Of a stretch of 64,000 nt of DNA, positions 1 through 7,946 are shown piece by piece. The position numbers and the translations under genes were made by a program. The stretch spans positions 1-64,000 of the forward strand of contig NZ_SRRZ01000008.1 of NCBI RefSeq assembly GCF_013179805.1, given 5' to 3'. The notes beneath the pieces were generated by a model that worked only from the letters and a program-made list of their open reading frames with translations, did not search any database and had not been told where the DNA came from. This DNA is from Microcoleus asticus IPMA8 (GTDB lineage: Bacteria; Cyanobacteriota; Cyanobacteriia; Cyanobacteriales; Microcoleaceae). The stretch's first letter is position 1, and the number at the start of each line of letters is the position of its first letter.

Positions 1-477
1 CTCCAGGCAAGTCTAATATATAGTCCAAATAAAAGTCCATGAGAACAAATGTATTGTTTGTTACATTATACACCATAAAGTCAGGAGAGCCAGCATTAGC
101 TGTATCGAGAAAACAACCCTTAAATATTGCGAAATATAAAGTTAATTTCAGGGAGAGGGAAAGTTAAGTATAATCAGCGCTTAATGACAGCAAATATTTG
201 CAAATGCGGGTTTGATGAGCCTTCCACCTAAACTAAAATCTGCTGGCGATCGCACTTTATGCCCGATTTTTCACCACAAGATAGGGGATGATGTGCCAAA
301 CTACAGATGTTTATTGCATGATGTTCTACAATAAAATGGGTTTGTAGCGAAAATTTTAGTCCTATTAATACCAATAAAAAAAGTGTGGCTCCAATTATCA
401 ATTTGGCAATAATAAAACTTACGCAAAAATAACAATAAAACTTACGCAAAAATTTTTACGCATGAATTGTAGCGTTT
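1..477. other. Non-coding stretch at window edge
   Basis: No gene can be supported here. The stretch is AT-rich. Near 415-460 it holds two direct copies of a short block containing AAAACTTACGCAAAAAT. A 73-residue open frame on the minus strand (228-449) has no recognisable domain or ribosome binding site and was not accepted. Confidence 0.5.
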
Positions 478-570
478 TCCAGGTTTATGAAGTGTAGGAC
501 ACGGCAATGCCGTGTCCCTACAGGGAACGAACGATATGTTGTGTGCTTCATAAACCCGGAATCTGCTGAA
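478..570. repeat. Dispersed palindromic element, copy 1
   Basis: About 90 bp with nested symmetry. Outer arms (TCCAGGTTTATGAAG at 478-492 and CTTCATAAACCCGGA at 546-560) pair at 14 of 15 positions. They enclose an inner palindrome at 497-517 with arms GGACACGGCA and TGCCGTGTCC around a central A. A related element lies at 60580-60653 in the opposite orientation, sharing the CAGCAGATTCC end and the same inner palindrome. No transposase is encoded, so it looks like a non-autonomous or structural repeat. Confidence 0.6.
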
Positions 571-696
571 TAGCGGTAAGACTTCATCCACACCGCACCC
601 TACACATACAGGATATGCCTAAATCTTGTTTAACAAAAAACAGGGATTAATGCAGATAAATTCACCCGCATTAATCCCGAGTAATTCCACACTTAA

Positions 697-2799
697 TTAA
701 GCCGCAACTAAACCGCTGTGCCTCAACAAAGCTTTAGTGCTCGGTTCGCGTCCCCGGAAAGTTTTAAACACTTCCATCGGGTGCAAACTGCCGCCCAATC
801 CTAACACTGTATCTCGGAAGCGCTTGCCTGTAGATGCGATCGCACTTTCATCTTCCAAACCCGCTTCCTCAAACGCCGCAAAAGCATCAGCGCTAAGGAC
901 TTCCGCCCATTTATAACTGTAATACCCCGCCGCATAGCCGCCCGCAAAAATGTGTCCGAAAGCGCACAAAAATGCGTCTTCTTCCAGAGGAGGCAAAACA
1001 GTCGTAGTTTTAGCGATGCGGTTGCGGACATCGGCCACAGTTTCGCTGCCGCCCGATCTGTAGCGGTGGTGCAATTCGATGTCAACGCTGCTAAAATGTA
1101 CTTGCCTGAGCATGGCGGTGCCGCTCATGTAGTGGCGCGCTGCTAGCAGCTTTTGGTAGTAGTGTTCCGGCAAAGTTTCCCCGGTTTCGTAATGCTTTGC
1201 CATCCCGAACAAAGTCGCGCGGTCGTAACACCAATTTTCCATAAATTGACTGGGCAATTCCACCGCATCCCACTCAACATTATTGATGCCCGAAGCCCCC
1301 GGATAGTCTACCGTTGTCAGCATATGCTGCAAACCGTGACCGAATTCGTGAAACAAAGTTTCGACTTCCAAAAAAGTCATTAAACTCGGTTTCCCGTCAA
1401 CAGGAGGACTTTGGTTGCACACCAAATAAGCCACCGGCAACCGCGTGGTTGTCTTGGACTCTTCCACAAATTTAGCGCGCACCACGCACTCATCCATCCA
1501 AGCACCGCCGCGCTTTTCCTCGGGGCGGCTGTAGGGGTCTAAATAGAAATTGGCGATCCTATTTCCTGCTTCGTCATCTATTTGGAAATAGCGCACATCT
1601 TTGTGCCACACAGGAGTTTGACCGTCCGCCGCAGTTACTGTCACGCCGAACAGCCGCTTTACTAATCCAAATAACCCCTCTAATACCTGCGGCAAAGCAA
1701 AGTAAGGGCGCAATTCTTCGGCACTAAAAGCAAACTTTTCTTCCCGCCGCCTTTCAGACCAAAAACCGATATCCCAGTGCTTTAAATCCTTAGCTTCCGG
1801 CGCGCCTTTTTCGGCAGCAAAATCTTTCAATTCTTCTAAATCTTTGACAGCAGCACTGTAACTAGCTAAGCGCAATTCTTCTAACAAAGCTTCCACTGCT
1901 GCAACGTCGGGAGCCATTTTGCTCGCCAAGCTCAATTCGGCATAACTGCTAAACCCGAGCAAAGCAGCTTTTTCCTGGCGCAAAGCCAAAATTCGATCGG
2001 TCAACGGCCAGTTATTCAATTCTCCACTACTTGCTCTGCTGATAAAAGCTTTGTACAACTTTTCGCGCAAGTCGCGGCGGGTGCTGTGCTGCATGAAAGG
2101 GCCGTAACTCGGAAAGTCTAAAGTAATCCGCCAAGGGCCGTTTTCGGCATCCGCATTTTCTTCGCCCGCGCTGCGAGCGGCTTGAGCTGCTAAACTCAAC
2201 AAACTCGGCGGTAAACCGTCAATTTCGTCTTTGTTTGTGAGGGTGATGCTGAATGCTTTGGTAGCGTCGAGGACGTGATTGGAAAATTGGGTAGTAATTT
2301 CCGCCAATTCTAATTGAATGGCATTAAAACGCTCTTTTTGCTCACTTTCTAAACCGACACCGGAGAGTTGGGCGTCTCGGAGAGCGGCTTCGACAATTCG
2401 CTTTTGAGCTGACTTTAAGCTGTCCCAATTTTCGCTAGCCCGCAGCGCTTTAAAAGCTTCATAAAGCGGTTTGCTTTGACTGAGCTTGCTCCAAAATTTT
2501 ACTACTTCTGGCTGCACTGTTTCGTGAGCCGAGCGCAGTTCCGGGCTATTTTTCACGCCCATCAAATGTCCGACAATGCTCCAGCTCCAATTTAAACGCT
2601 CTCCGAGCCGCTGCAAGGGTTCTACTAAACCGCTCCAAGTCGGCTCGACAGAGGATTCTAAGGCAGCTAGCGAGGCTTCTAGTTCGGTCAGCAGTTGGGT
2701 AACAGCGGGGACTACCTGCTCTGGTTCGATCGCGTCAAATGGAGGCAATCCTTGACCTATTAGTAACGGGTTATCAGCAAGAGTGACAGTTGCAGTCAT
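697..2799 (-). CDS. prlC: M3 family zinc oligopeptidase (oligopeptidase A type)
   Basis: A 700-residue cytosolic metallopeptidase of the thimet oligopeptidase/oligopeptidase A family, which cleaves short peptides, including signal-peptide remnants. The zinc motif HEFGH is at residues 484-488 (two His ligands and the catalytic Glu), followed by the family's downstream Glu region (ELPSQFMENW). The length is normal for the family (about 680-710) and no signal peptide is seen, consistent with a cytosolic enzyme. The gene stands alone: the next gene on the same strand starts about 150 bp upstream, across a heptanucleotide repeat tract. Both the family call and completeness are secure; the exact substrate is not known from sequence. 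Confidence 0.95.
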   Translation of the reverse strand: MTATVTLADNPLLIGQGLPPFDAIEPEQVVPAVTQLLTELEASLAALESSVEPTWSGLVEPLQRLGERLNWSWSIVGHLMGVKNSPELRSAHETVQPEVVKFWSKLSQSKPLYEAFKALRASENWDSLKSAQKRIVEAALRDAQLSGVGLESEQKERFNAIQLELAEITTQFSNHVLDATKAFSITLTNKDEIDGLPPSLLSLAAQAARSAGEENADAENGPWRITLDFPSYGPFMQHSTRRDLREKLYKAFISRASSGELNNWPLTDRILALRQEKAALLGFSSYAELSLASKMAPDVAAVEALLEELRLASYSAAVKDLEELKDFAAEKGAPEAKDLKHWDIGFWSERRREEKFAFSAEELRPYFALPQVLEGLFGLVKRLFGVTVTAADGQTPVWHKDVRYFQIDDEAGNRIANFYLDPYSRPEEKRGGAWMDECVVRAKFVEESKTTTRLPVAYLVCNQSPPVDGKPSLMTFLEVETLFHEFGHGLQHMLTTVDYPGASGINNVEWDAVELPSQFMENWCYDRATLFGMAKHYETGETLPEHYYQKLLAARHYMSGTAMLRQVHFSSVDIELHHRYRSGGSETVADVRNRIAKTTTVLPPLEEDAFLCAFGHIFAGGYAAGYYSYKWAEVLSADAFAAFEEAGLEDESAIASTGKRFRDTVLGLGGSLHPMEVFKTFRGREPSTKALLRHSGLVAA

Positions 2800-2930
2800 A
2801 GAATTTTGTTGTAGCAGGTTGAAAACAGGTGAACTACGCAGATTAGCTTTTCATTTTGTAACACATTTGTCGAAAAAGTTGGGATCTATTCGCGGTAGAG
2901 TCGGAGAGTCGGAGAGTGAGAAAATCTTCC

Positions 2931-2970
2931 TAATGACTAATGACTAATGACTAATAACTACTGACTATTC
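2931..2970. repeat. Heptanucleotide tandem repeat (TAATGAC type)
   Basis: Four to five degenerate copies of TAATGAC. The tract overlaps the end of the neighbouring minus-strand gene, so its stop codon (CTA at 2958-2960) and last residues (NSQ) come from repeat sequence. Similar tracts occur at 18764-18850, 31862-31908, 45118-45175 and 46981-47055. Confidence 0.7.
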
Positions 2971-3785
2971 TGCTGCAACTCCTTGACAACCGAGATTAAG
3001 CGCTTGAGGTGAGGTTTAACAACTTCTTGCTGCTCGTGTTCCAAACGGTGGATTTGAGCTTGGACGATTGACAAATCACCAGTCGATTGGTGCGCGGGAG
3101 CTTGCAGTTGGCTTTGCAAATTGGCCATGACTTTCTGGATTTCCAAAAATCGAGTATTTACTGCTTCCCAGTCGTCTCGCGTCAGAGAAGTTTCTGCCAA
3201 GCCTTGCGTGGCGCTTTGCAGTTGCTCTATAGCCTGTTCCACAGCTTGGAGATTCGCCGATTGGTCAACCGATAAATCTTGCAGTTGTGCGCTCACCTGC
3301 TGGCGGACATCGAGCACAGCAGACGCCACGATTTCTTGCAAAGAAGCTACCGACTCTCCTAAACTCAGCAACTGCCGCTGGATGTCGATCGACTCCTCAA
3401 AGCCTTCTGCCCTAGGCAGTGCAGCCATTTGCTGGCGCAGCGCTGCAATATCTGCTGACAACTGCTTGCGCAATTTAACAATTACCGTCACCGCCGTTTT
3501 TTCGACCTTATTTACAGACTGTTGCACTTGAGCCATTTCCGAATTTTGATGCACCCGCACTTGCTGCTCGAAGCGATATCTGTTAGCAACATTCAGGGAC
3601 AAAGCCAAAGTTAAGGGAGCCACCCCGTAAAAAGCTTGGCCCGACACAGCCACCGCCAGGGAACCCACACCAGAGGCCGCCAGAGAGGCGTACTCTGCCA
3701 GCTCCAGCCAGTGCCTTTGAGGAAAACTTTGCCTCAACTGGTTTCCAACATAGGGATTTGGCTTCCGCACGGCTCTTTGAGTCAT
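2958..3785 (-). CDS. Hypothetical coiled-coil membrane protein
   Basis: About 275 residues and not recognised as a named family. After a short polar N-terminus there is a hydrophobic stretch (about residues 30-65, Gly/Ala/Leu/Val rich) that could form one hairpin or two membrane segments. A long Gln/Leu/Glu-rich region with heptad-like spacing then runs to the C-terminus and is very probably a coiled coil. The start at 3785 (MTQRAVRKPN) is preferred because GAGAAAA lies just upstream; an in-frame ATG 15 codons earlier (3830) is possible. The final residues and stop are encoded by a heptanucleotide repeat tract, so the native C-terminus may have been altered. A structural or membrane-tethering role is only a guess. 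Confidence 0.7.
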   Translation of the reverse strand: MTQRAVRKPNPYVGNQLRQSFPQRHWLELAEYASLAASGVGSLAVAVSGQAFYGVAPLTLALSLNVANRYRFEQQVRVHQNSEMAQVQQSVNKVEKTAVTVIVKLRKQLSADIAALRQQMAALPRAEGFEESIDIQRQLLSLGESVASLQEIVASAVLDVRQQVSAQLQDLSVDQSANLQAVEQAIEQLQSATQGLAETSLTRDDWEAVNTRFLEIQKVMANLQSQLQAPAHQSTGDLSIVQAQIHRLEHEQQEVVKPHLKRLISVVKELQQNSQ

Positions 3786-4164
3786 AGTATTTTCTCGTTG
3801 TTGGTAAGGTTGCGAGACTGGGTGGAGCATCGATTTCTATCCTTTTTTCAGTTATATGTTTTAGATTATTTCCTGAAACTCTTCTATTTTTACCTTTGTC
3901 AGTAAGCAAAGGATGACTGACATATGATTGTGTATTTGGGATCTGACGGCGATCGCGCCCAATTCCGGCTGTTAAAAGGTTCGCCCCAACGCGCCCTCTA
4001 TTTTACAGGAGTTAGGGTCATCGGGTTCGGGCGATCGACAATAGCTGCCCAGGCTAACCGAACAATGCCTAAGACTATTTTAGATTTTAGATTTTAGATT
4101 TTAGATTAAAAGTTCAAAAAATGCGACCTACTGAGGGCGATCGGGGTTTGGAGCTTGTCTGGAG
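3786..4164. other. Intergenic region with TTTTAGA tandem repeats
   Basis: No gene is seen. About four copies of the heptanucleotide ATTTTAG lie at 4077-4107, and scattered HIP1-type GCGATCGC/GGCGATCG sites occur. Confidence 0.5.
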
Positions 4165-4193
4165 TTGCATTTTTGTGCGCGCATTGGTATAAT
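4165..4193 (+). promoter_or_regulatory. Consensus-like sigma-70 promoter
   Basis: TTGCAT (4165-4170) and TATAAT (4188-4193) are separated by exactly 17 nt. The expected transcription start is near 4200, about 40 nt before the small ORF at 4242. This is the best promoter match noticed in the window. Confidence 0.55.
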
Positions 4194-4241
4194 TTAGTGT
4201 TTCTCAAATGCCCGGATAAAATTTACTGCAAAAATTGACCG

Positions 4242-4376
4242 ATGAACTCAGAAAAATCAGGAATTGCCGATCGGCTAAAGTCTATTTTCAGTATCGCCAT
4301 CTTTATCATTCTCGTACTCGCAGTAGGCTTTTTAAGCGTTAATTTTATTTCAGCTCTCTATGCCAAATTTTCTTAA
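4242..4376 (+). CDS. Possible small single-pass membrane protein (44 aa)
   Basis: A 44-residue frame with a polar, charged N-terminus (MNSEKSGIADRLKS). One strongly hydrophobic helix of about 22 residues follows (IAIFIILVLAVGFLSVNFI) and a short tail ends AKFS. It sits downstream of a well-formed promoter (TTGCAT-17 nt-TATAAT). There is no convincing Shine-Dalgarno sequence, which is common in cyanobacteria. Size and topology resemble the small subunits of photosynthetic or NDH membrane complexes, but it matches no family that can be named from memory. It may be a real microprotein or a chance frame. Confidence 0.45.
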   Translation: MNSEKSGIADRLKSIFSIAIFIILVLAVGFLSVNFISALYAKFS

Positions 4377-4617
4377 AATTAGTCCTGGACGCATCGGGTT
4401 CAGAAACCATTTTTTTTTACGATAATAGTTCGTCGCAGCCCGCAGACTCGGTAAAAAAACCCGGTTTCTCGGAGTCGGAGTGCGTAATAGCAAGTCGGAC
4501 AAGGAAATGCCGTTGCCATACTTCAAAATAGGCGATCGCCAGAGACGTAACTATCACCCAATTATCTTGTAGGGAAAGGCACTGCCGTGTCCTGATCGTG
4601 GGTAATTTATCATAATT
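4377..4617. other. Intergenic region
   Basis: No gene is seen. An imperfect copy of the dispersed palindrome (GGAAAGGCACTGCCGTGTCC) lies near 4573-4592. Confidence 0.4.
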
Positions 4618-4851
4618 TCAACTATAAAGATTGTGGTCTGGGTCTAGCCAGACAATATAAAAAACATTTTCACTAAAAAAGCCATGCACCCTGCCGCATT
4701 CATTAGCAGATATTGAAAACTGGTACGGAACATTTACTAGCTCGTCTTCATTGGAAATCCCAAAGCCATTAGGTTCAGTAGTATTTTTCCAAACTATACC
4801 ATAACATCGCAAACTTTTACTCTGATTATTGATAACTTCTGGAGCGTTCAA
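4618..4851 (-). CDS. Small hypothetical protein (77 aa)
   Basis: A 77-residue protein without signal peptide or membrane segment. The C-terminus is rich in aromatic residues (VFYIVWLDPDHNLYS). That type of ending suggests a compact beta-rich domain and recurs in small cyanobacterial hypotheticals, some next to toxin-antitoxin genes, but no family can be named. It stands alone between repeat-bearing spacers, with no partner frame on either side. It could be a remnant of a longer gene or a genuine small protein. Confidence 0.4.
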   Translation of the reverse strand: MNAPEVINNQSKSLRCYGIVWKNTTEPNGFGISNEDELVNVPYQFSISANECGRVHGFFSENVFYIVWLDPDHNLYS

Positions 4852-4971
4852 TTGTGATTACAAATCGCGCAGCCTTCTCAATAGAGATGCTAGATACTTA
4901 GCATCTCTACCGCCAAGGGAAATTCGAGGTCTAGAAGACAAAAATTTAATTTTGAGGTAATATAAATTGTT

Positions 4972-5063
4972 AGGACTTACGCACAGACTATACTTGTAGT
5001 GGGCGTCTGAAGCACCAGACTACTATAGATAGTATAATAATTAACTTATATAGCGTAAGTCCT
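4972..5063. mobile_element. MITE-like inverted-repeat element (92 bp)
   Basis: Terminal inverted repeats AGGACTTACGCA (4972-4983) and AGCGTAAGTCCT (5052-5063) match at 11 of 12 positions. The 68-bp interior is AT-rich and contains a small hairpin (GTCTG...CAGAC). There is no coding capacity. The ends are of the GGACTTACGC type often seen in cyanobacterial insertion sequences and MITEs. Confidence 0.5.
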
Positions 5064-5131
5064 GTTGCTTTCATTAATCGAAAAAAATTACTTACGAGAG
5101 TACCTTAAAACTAGGAAGAGGAAAATATCCA

Positions 5132-5449
5132 ATGAAGTTAGACAAGTTTGTAATAGCACAAAATATGGCATTTCTAATAGCCATTCCACCAGAAAGTAAT
5201 TTGGCAAAATTGCTTTCCTTTTGCTTGGCAACAAAGCCTAGAAAAAAGACGACCGGAACAGACATCTTAAAAATAACCTGTGACCTAATGGAAAACCCAT
5301 CTAATTTGCCCTATTGGACTCAAGATGTGATGGGACTAGATTTAGATTACACCAGTGAAGAGTGGAAAGCTTTAGGAGAAATGGGCATCAACGATGCAGA
5401 GGAGTTTATGACTACCCTGTGGCAAGAGTTGGAAAATTTGAGTTTGTAA
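5132..5449 (+). CDS. Hypothetical protein (105 aa)
   Basis: A 105-residue acidic protein, not recognised. It is preceded by GAGGAAAA about 8 nt before the ATG, a good ribosome binding site, so it is probably expressed. The N-terminal 30 residues are mildly hydrophobic; the C-terminal half has a helical, acidic character (SEEWKALGEMGINDAEEF). The gene lies 130 bp before the double-globin gene on the same strand. A hairpin lies between them, so co-transcription is possible but not shown. Confidence 0.6.
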   Translation: MKLDKFVIAQNMAFLIAIPPESNLAKLLSFCLATKPRKKTTGTDILKITCDLMENPSNLPYWTQDVMGLDLDYTSEEWKALGEMGINDAEEFMTTLWQELENLSL

Positions 5450-5532
5450 TATATCGCCCTGGCGTCAGCTAAGAAACTCTCAGGTTCCAAACACTCTATC
5501 AAAAGCATTCATCACAGCCGGATAGTTAAAAA

Positions 5533-5552
5533 CCCCTGTCTTTAGACAAGGG
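5533..5552 (+). promoter_or_regulatory. Hairpin in the leader of the globin gene
   Basis: CCCCTGTCT-TT-AGACAAGGG forms an 8/9-bp stem about 30 nt before the start codon of the globin protein. It could be a 5'-UTR structure or the terminator of the preceding gene (no T-run is present). It also resembles the short hairpins left by IS200/IS605 ends. Confidence 0.3.
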
Positions 5553-5582
5553 ATCGTCAACTTTCAAGAGAGAAACAAAAAT

Positions 5583-7502
5583 ATGTCTTTAAATGTTGAA
5601 CTTTTAGAGCAAAGTTTCGAGAAAATCAAACCTCGTGCTGATGAATTTGCCGCTAGCTTCTACGAAAAATTGTTTACAGATCACCCCGAGTTGAAACCGC
5701 TGTTTGCCAAAACTGATATGGAAAAGCAACAGAAAAAGCTCATAAGTGCTCTGGTTTTAGTAGTAGAAAATCTCCGTTCTCCAGAGGCTTTAGGGCCAGT
5801 TCTCAACGCACTAGGAGGCAGACACATCGGTTATGGAGTAATTCCCAAATATTACGGTCCAGTTGGAGAAGCACTACTGAGTGCTTTTGAGCAGTCTCTC
5901 CAGCAAGATTGGACAACAGAAGTAAAGCTGGCGTGGACAGATGCCTACAAAGCAATTACTGCTTTGATGTTAAAAGGCGCAGGTGTAGAAACTACACGTG
6001 AAGAAGTCCAATTAAAAGCACAGATAATTCCCGAGGAACAGGTGACTGTAGCAGCTAATCACCCACTAGAATCAGTTCCCGAAAATGAGTCAGAATTAGC
6101 CGTAGATATACTGGAAAGCAGTTTCGAGAAAATTAAACCTCGTGCTGATGAATTTGCCGCTAGCTTCTACGAAAACCTCTTCATCGCTCACCCAGAATTT
6201 AAACCGCTTTTTGCCAATGTCGCTATTGAAAAACAACAGAAAAAGCTCATAAATGCTTTGGTATTAGTAGTAGAAAATCTCCGCTCTCCCGAGGCTTTAG
6301 GGCCAGTTCTCAACGCACTAGGAGGCAGACACATCGGCTATGGGGTAATTCCCAAATATTACGGTCCAGTTGGAGACGCACTGCTGATGGCTTTTGAGCA
6401 GTCTCTCCAGCAAGATTGGACTCCCGAAGTAAAGCTGGCGTGGACAGATGCCTACAGAGCAATTACAGGTTTGATGTTAAAAGGCGCAGTTGTAGTTTCT
6501 ACACCAAAGGTTGTCCCACATGAAAAAGATGTCACCCACAATCAGCCAAAAGAATCAAAGACACAATTACTCAACGAATCTAAGCCAATCGAACCACCAA
6601 CCGAGGAACAGAAAAAGCCTTTAGTACCAATTCAGTTGGATAGTGAAATTATCCAAAAAATACTCTCGAAAATAACTGATAGTTATCAGCAATTTCAGGG
6701 TCAATCATTCGTTAAGCGATCGGGTGAAGTTCTCAAAGAAATTTTAGGAAAATTCATTGATAATTTTTGGGCACAACCCGCCTGGTTAGTGGCTAGCGTT
6801 TCAGCGGTTCTGTTCCTCATAATTTATGTGGTGGCGGAGGAGAATTCTCTGCTGGCAGAGATTTTGGAGAGTGCTGATGCTCTCAGTCTTGTCGTTGCTT
6901 TAGTTTTATTCATTAAGGAAGCTCCCGATCGCCGGAAGCAATTTCACTACCAAGCTTGGAGTACGATCGATGCCGCAAACGGCGTAAAAGTTAGCTATGC
7001 AAGAATTCTGGCACTTCAAGATTTGAATGAAGATGGTGTTTCTCTCAGAGGTTTGGATTCTCCTGATGCAGAGTTAATAGCTATTAATCTCTCTCATGCC
7101 AATCTGAGTGCAGTCAATTTGAGTAATACCGATCTCAGTAATGCAAATTTGAGCCATGCCAACCTCGATAATGCTAATCTCAGTCAAGCTAAACTTGCGG
7201 GTGCTAATCTCAGCCATGCCAAGCTAGGTTTTGCTCGCTTGAGTCAGGTTAATCTCAGTAATGCCAACCTCAGTGACGCTAATTTAATTTGTGCGGACTT
7301 GAGCAACGCAAATATGAGCGGCGTCAATTTGAAAAATGCTAGTTTGAGTGGTGCTAATTTGAATAGTGCCTACCTAAGTGGTGCCAATCTCAAAGGTGCT
7401 AAAGTTAGCATTTCTGACCTGAGTGGTGCTTTGCTTGAAGGCGCTATTATGCCAGATGGCTCGAAGTATAAGTCTCGGGAAGATCTGGTCAAAAATCAAT
7501 AA
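5583..7502 (+). CDS. Tandem globin - transmembrane - pentapeptide-repeat protein
   Basis: A 639-residue fusion. Residues 1-135 and 171-305 are two nearly identical globin domains of the flavohaemoglobin-like single-domain class. Each keeps the proximal-His segment GGRHIGYGV (His81 and His251) and the B-helix aromatic motif ASFYE. The duplication has an exact 170-residue period and is still close at DNA level, so it is recent. A charged linker follows, then two hydrophobic segments (about 403-420 and 436-447). A C-terminal run of pentapeptide repeats (A-N/D-L-S-x, about 486-625) should fold as a right-handed beta helix. No reductase domain is present, so haem-based sensing of O2, NO or redox state is more likely than NO dioxygenase activity. 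The membrane segments place the globins and the beta helix together at the membrane. The architecture is unusual, and the cyclase/ion-channel block begins just downstream. Confidence 0.9.
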   Translation: MSLNVELLEQSFEKIKPRADEFAASFYEKLFTDHPELKPLFAKTDMEKQQKKLISALVLVVENLRSPEALGPVLNALGGRHIGYGVIPKYYGPVGEALLSAFEQSLQQDWTTEVKLAWTDAYKAITALMLKGAGVETTREEVQLKAQIIPEEQVTVAANHPLESVPENESELAVDILESSFEKIKPRADEFAASFYENLFIAHPEFKPLFANVAIEKQQKKLINALVLVVENLRSPEALGPVLNALGGRHIGYGVIPKYYGPVGDALLMAFEQSLQQDWTPEVKLAWTDAYRAITGLMLKGAVVVSTPKVVPHEKDVTHNQPKESKTQLLNESKPIEPPTEEQKKPLVPIQLDSEIIQKILSKITDSYQQFQGQSFVKRSGEVLKEILGKFIDNFWAQPAWLVASVSAVLFLIIYVVAEENSLLAEILESADALSLVVALVLFIKEAPDRRKQFHYQAWSTIDAANGVKVSYARILALQDLNEDGVSLRGLDSPDAELIAINLSHANLSAVNLSNTDLSNANLSHANLDNANLSQAKLAGANLSHAKLGFARLSQVNLSNANLSDANLICADLSNANMSGVNLKNASLSGANLNSAYLSGANLKGAKVSISDLSGALLEGAIMPDGSKYKSREDLVKNQ

Positions 7503-7535
7503 ATTGATGCCAGTTTTTTGAGGACATTGAGGTCT

Positions 7536-7577
7536 GCTTTTCTACTAAAAGGGTGACGATATCTTTAGTAGAAAAGC
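7536..7577 (+). terminator. Perfect 14-bp hairpin after the globin gene
   Basis: GCTTTTCTACTAAA (7536-7549) pairs perfectly with TTTAGTAGAAAAGC (7564-7577) across a 14-nt loop, 34 bp after the stop codon. There is no long T-run after it, so it may be a transcript-stabilising hairpin rather than a strict intrinsic terminator. Confidence 0.45.
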
Positions 7578-7646
7578 TTTGGCTTACTGAAAAGCGCTCC
7601 TCCCAATGGTGAGAGATTATTCTTTAATTATATAGACAAAAAAACA

Positions 7647-7946
7647 AGGCAAAGAATATCAAAAAACATTCTATGCAATTACTGAAGCAATTAAGTATCA
7701 AGACAAAACTCATAGTCATGTTCCTGGTAGTCAGCTTTTGTGCTATGCTTGCAACTGCCTTTATATGGTCTAGTGAATAAATTTATTCTGACCGAAAAAG
7801 TCTTCAACCAATTAACCAACCTTCGGGCTGACAAGACTTATCAAATCCAAGATTATTTTGAAACACTTAACAACCATAGCCAGACTGTCAGAGAAGACCT
7901 GACAGCGACCGCCCTCGTGAAAGTCAAAACGCGATTCCCTAGTTAA
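7647..7946 (+). pseudogene. Broken copy 1 of the adenylate cyclase 5' region
   Basis: The sequence from about 7647 to 7908 matches the leader and first ~75 codons of the intact cyclase gene at 14315. The start ATG is at 7673 (MQLLKQLSIKTKL). A 2-nt deletion near 7775-7790 breaks the frame (stop at 7780). The frame resumes as ILTEKVFNQL and ends after EDLT, where similarity stops. The terminal TAA (7944-7946) abuts the ATG of the ion-channel gene at 7947. This is a relic fragment, not a functional sensor, and is the first of three direct repeats (with 11203-11611 and 14290-14730). Confidence 0.85.

Noticed and set aside
228..449. 73-codon minus-strand frame
   Set aside because: No domain, no ribosome binding site, AT-rich composition like the surrounding spacer.
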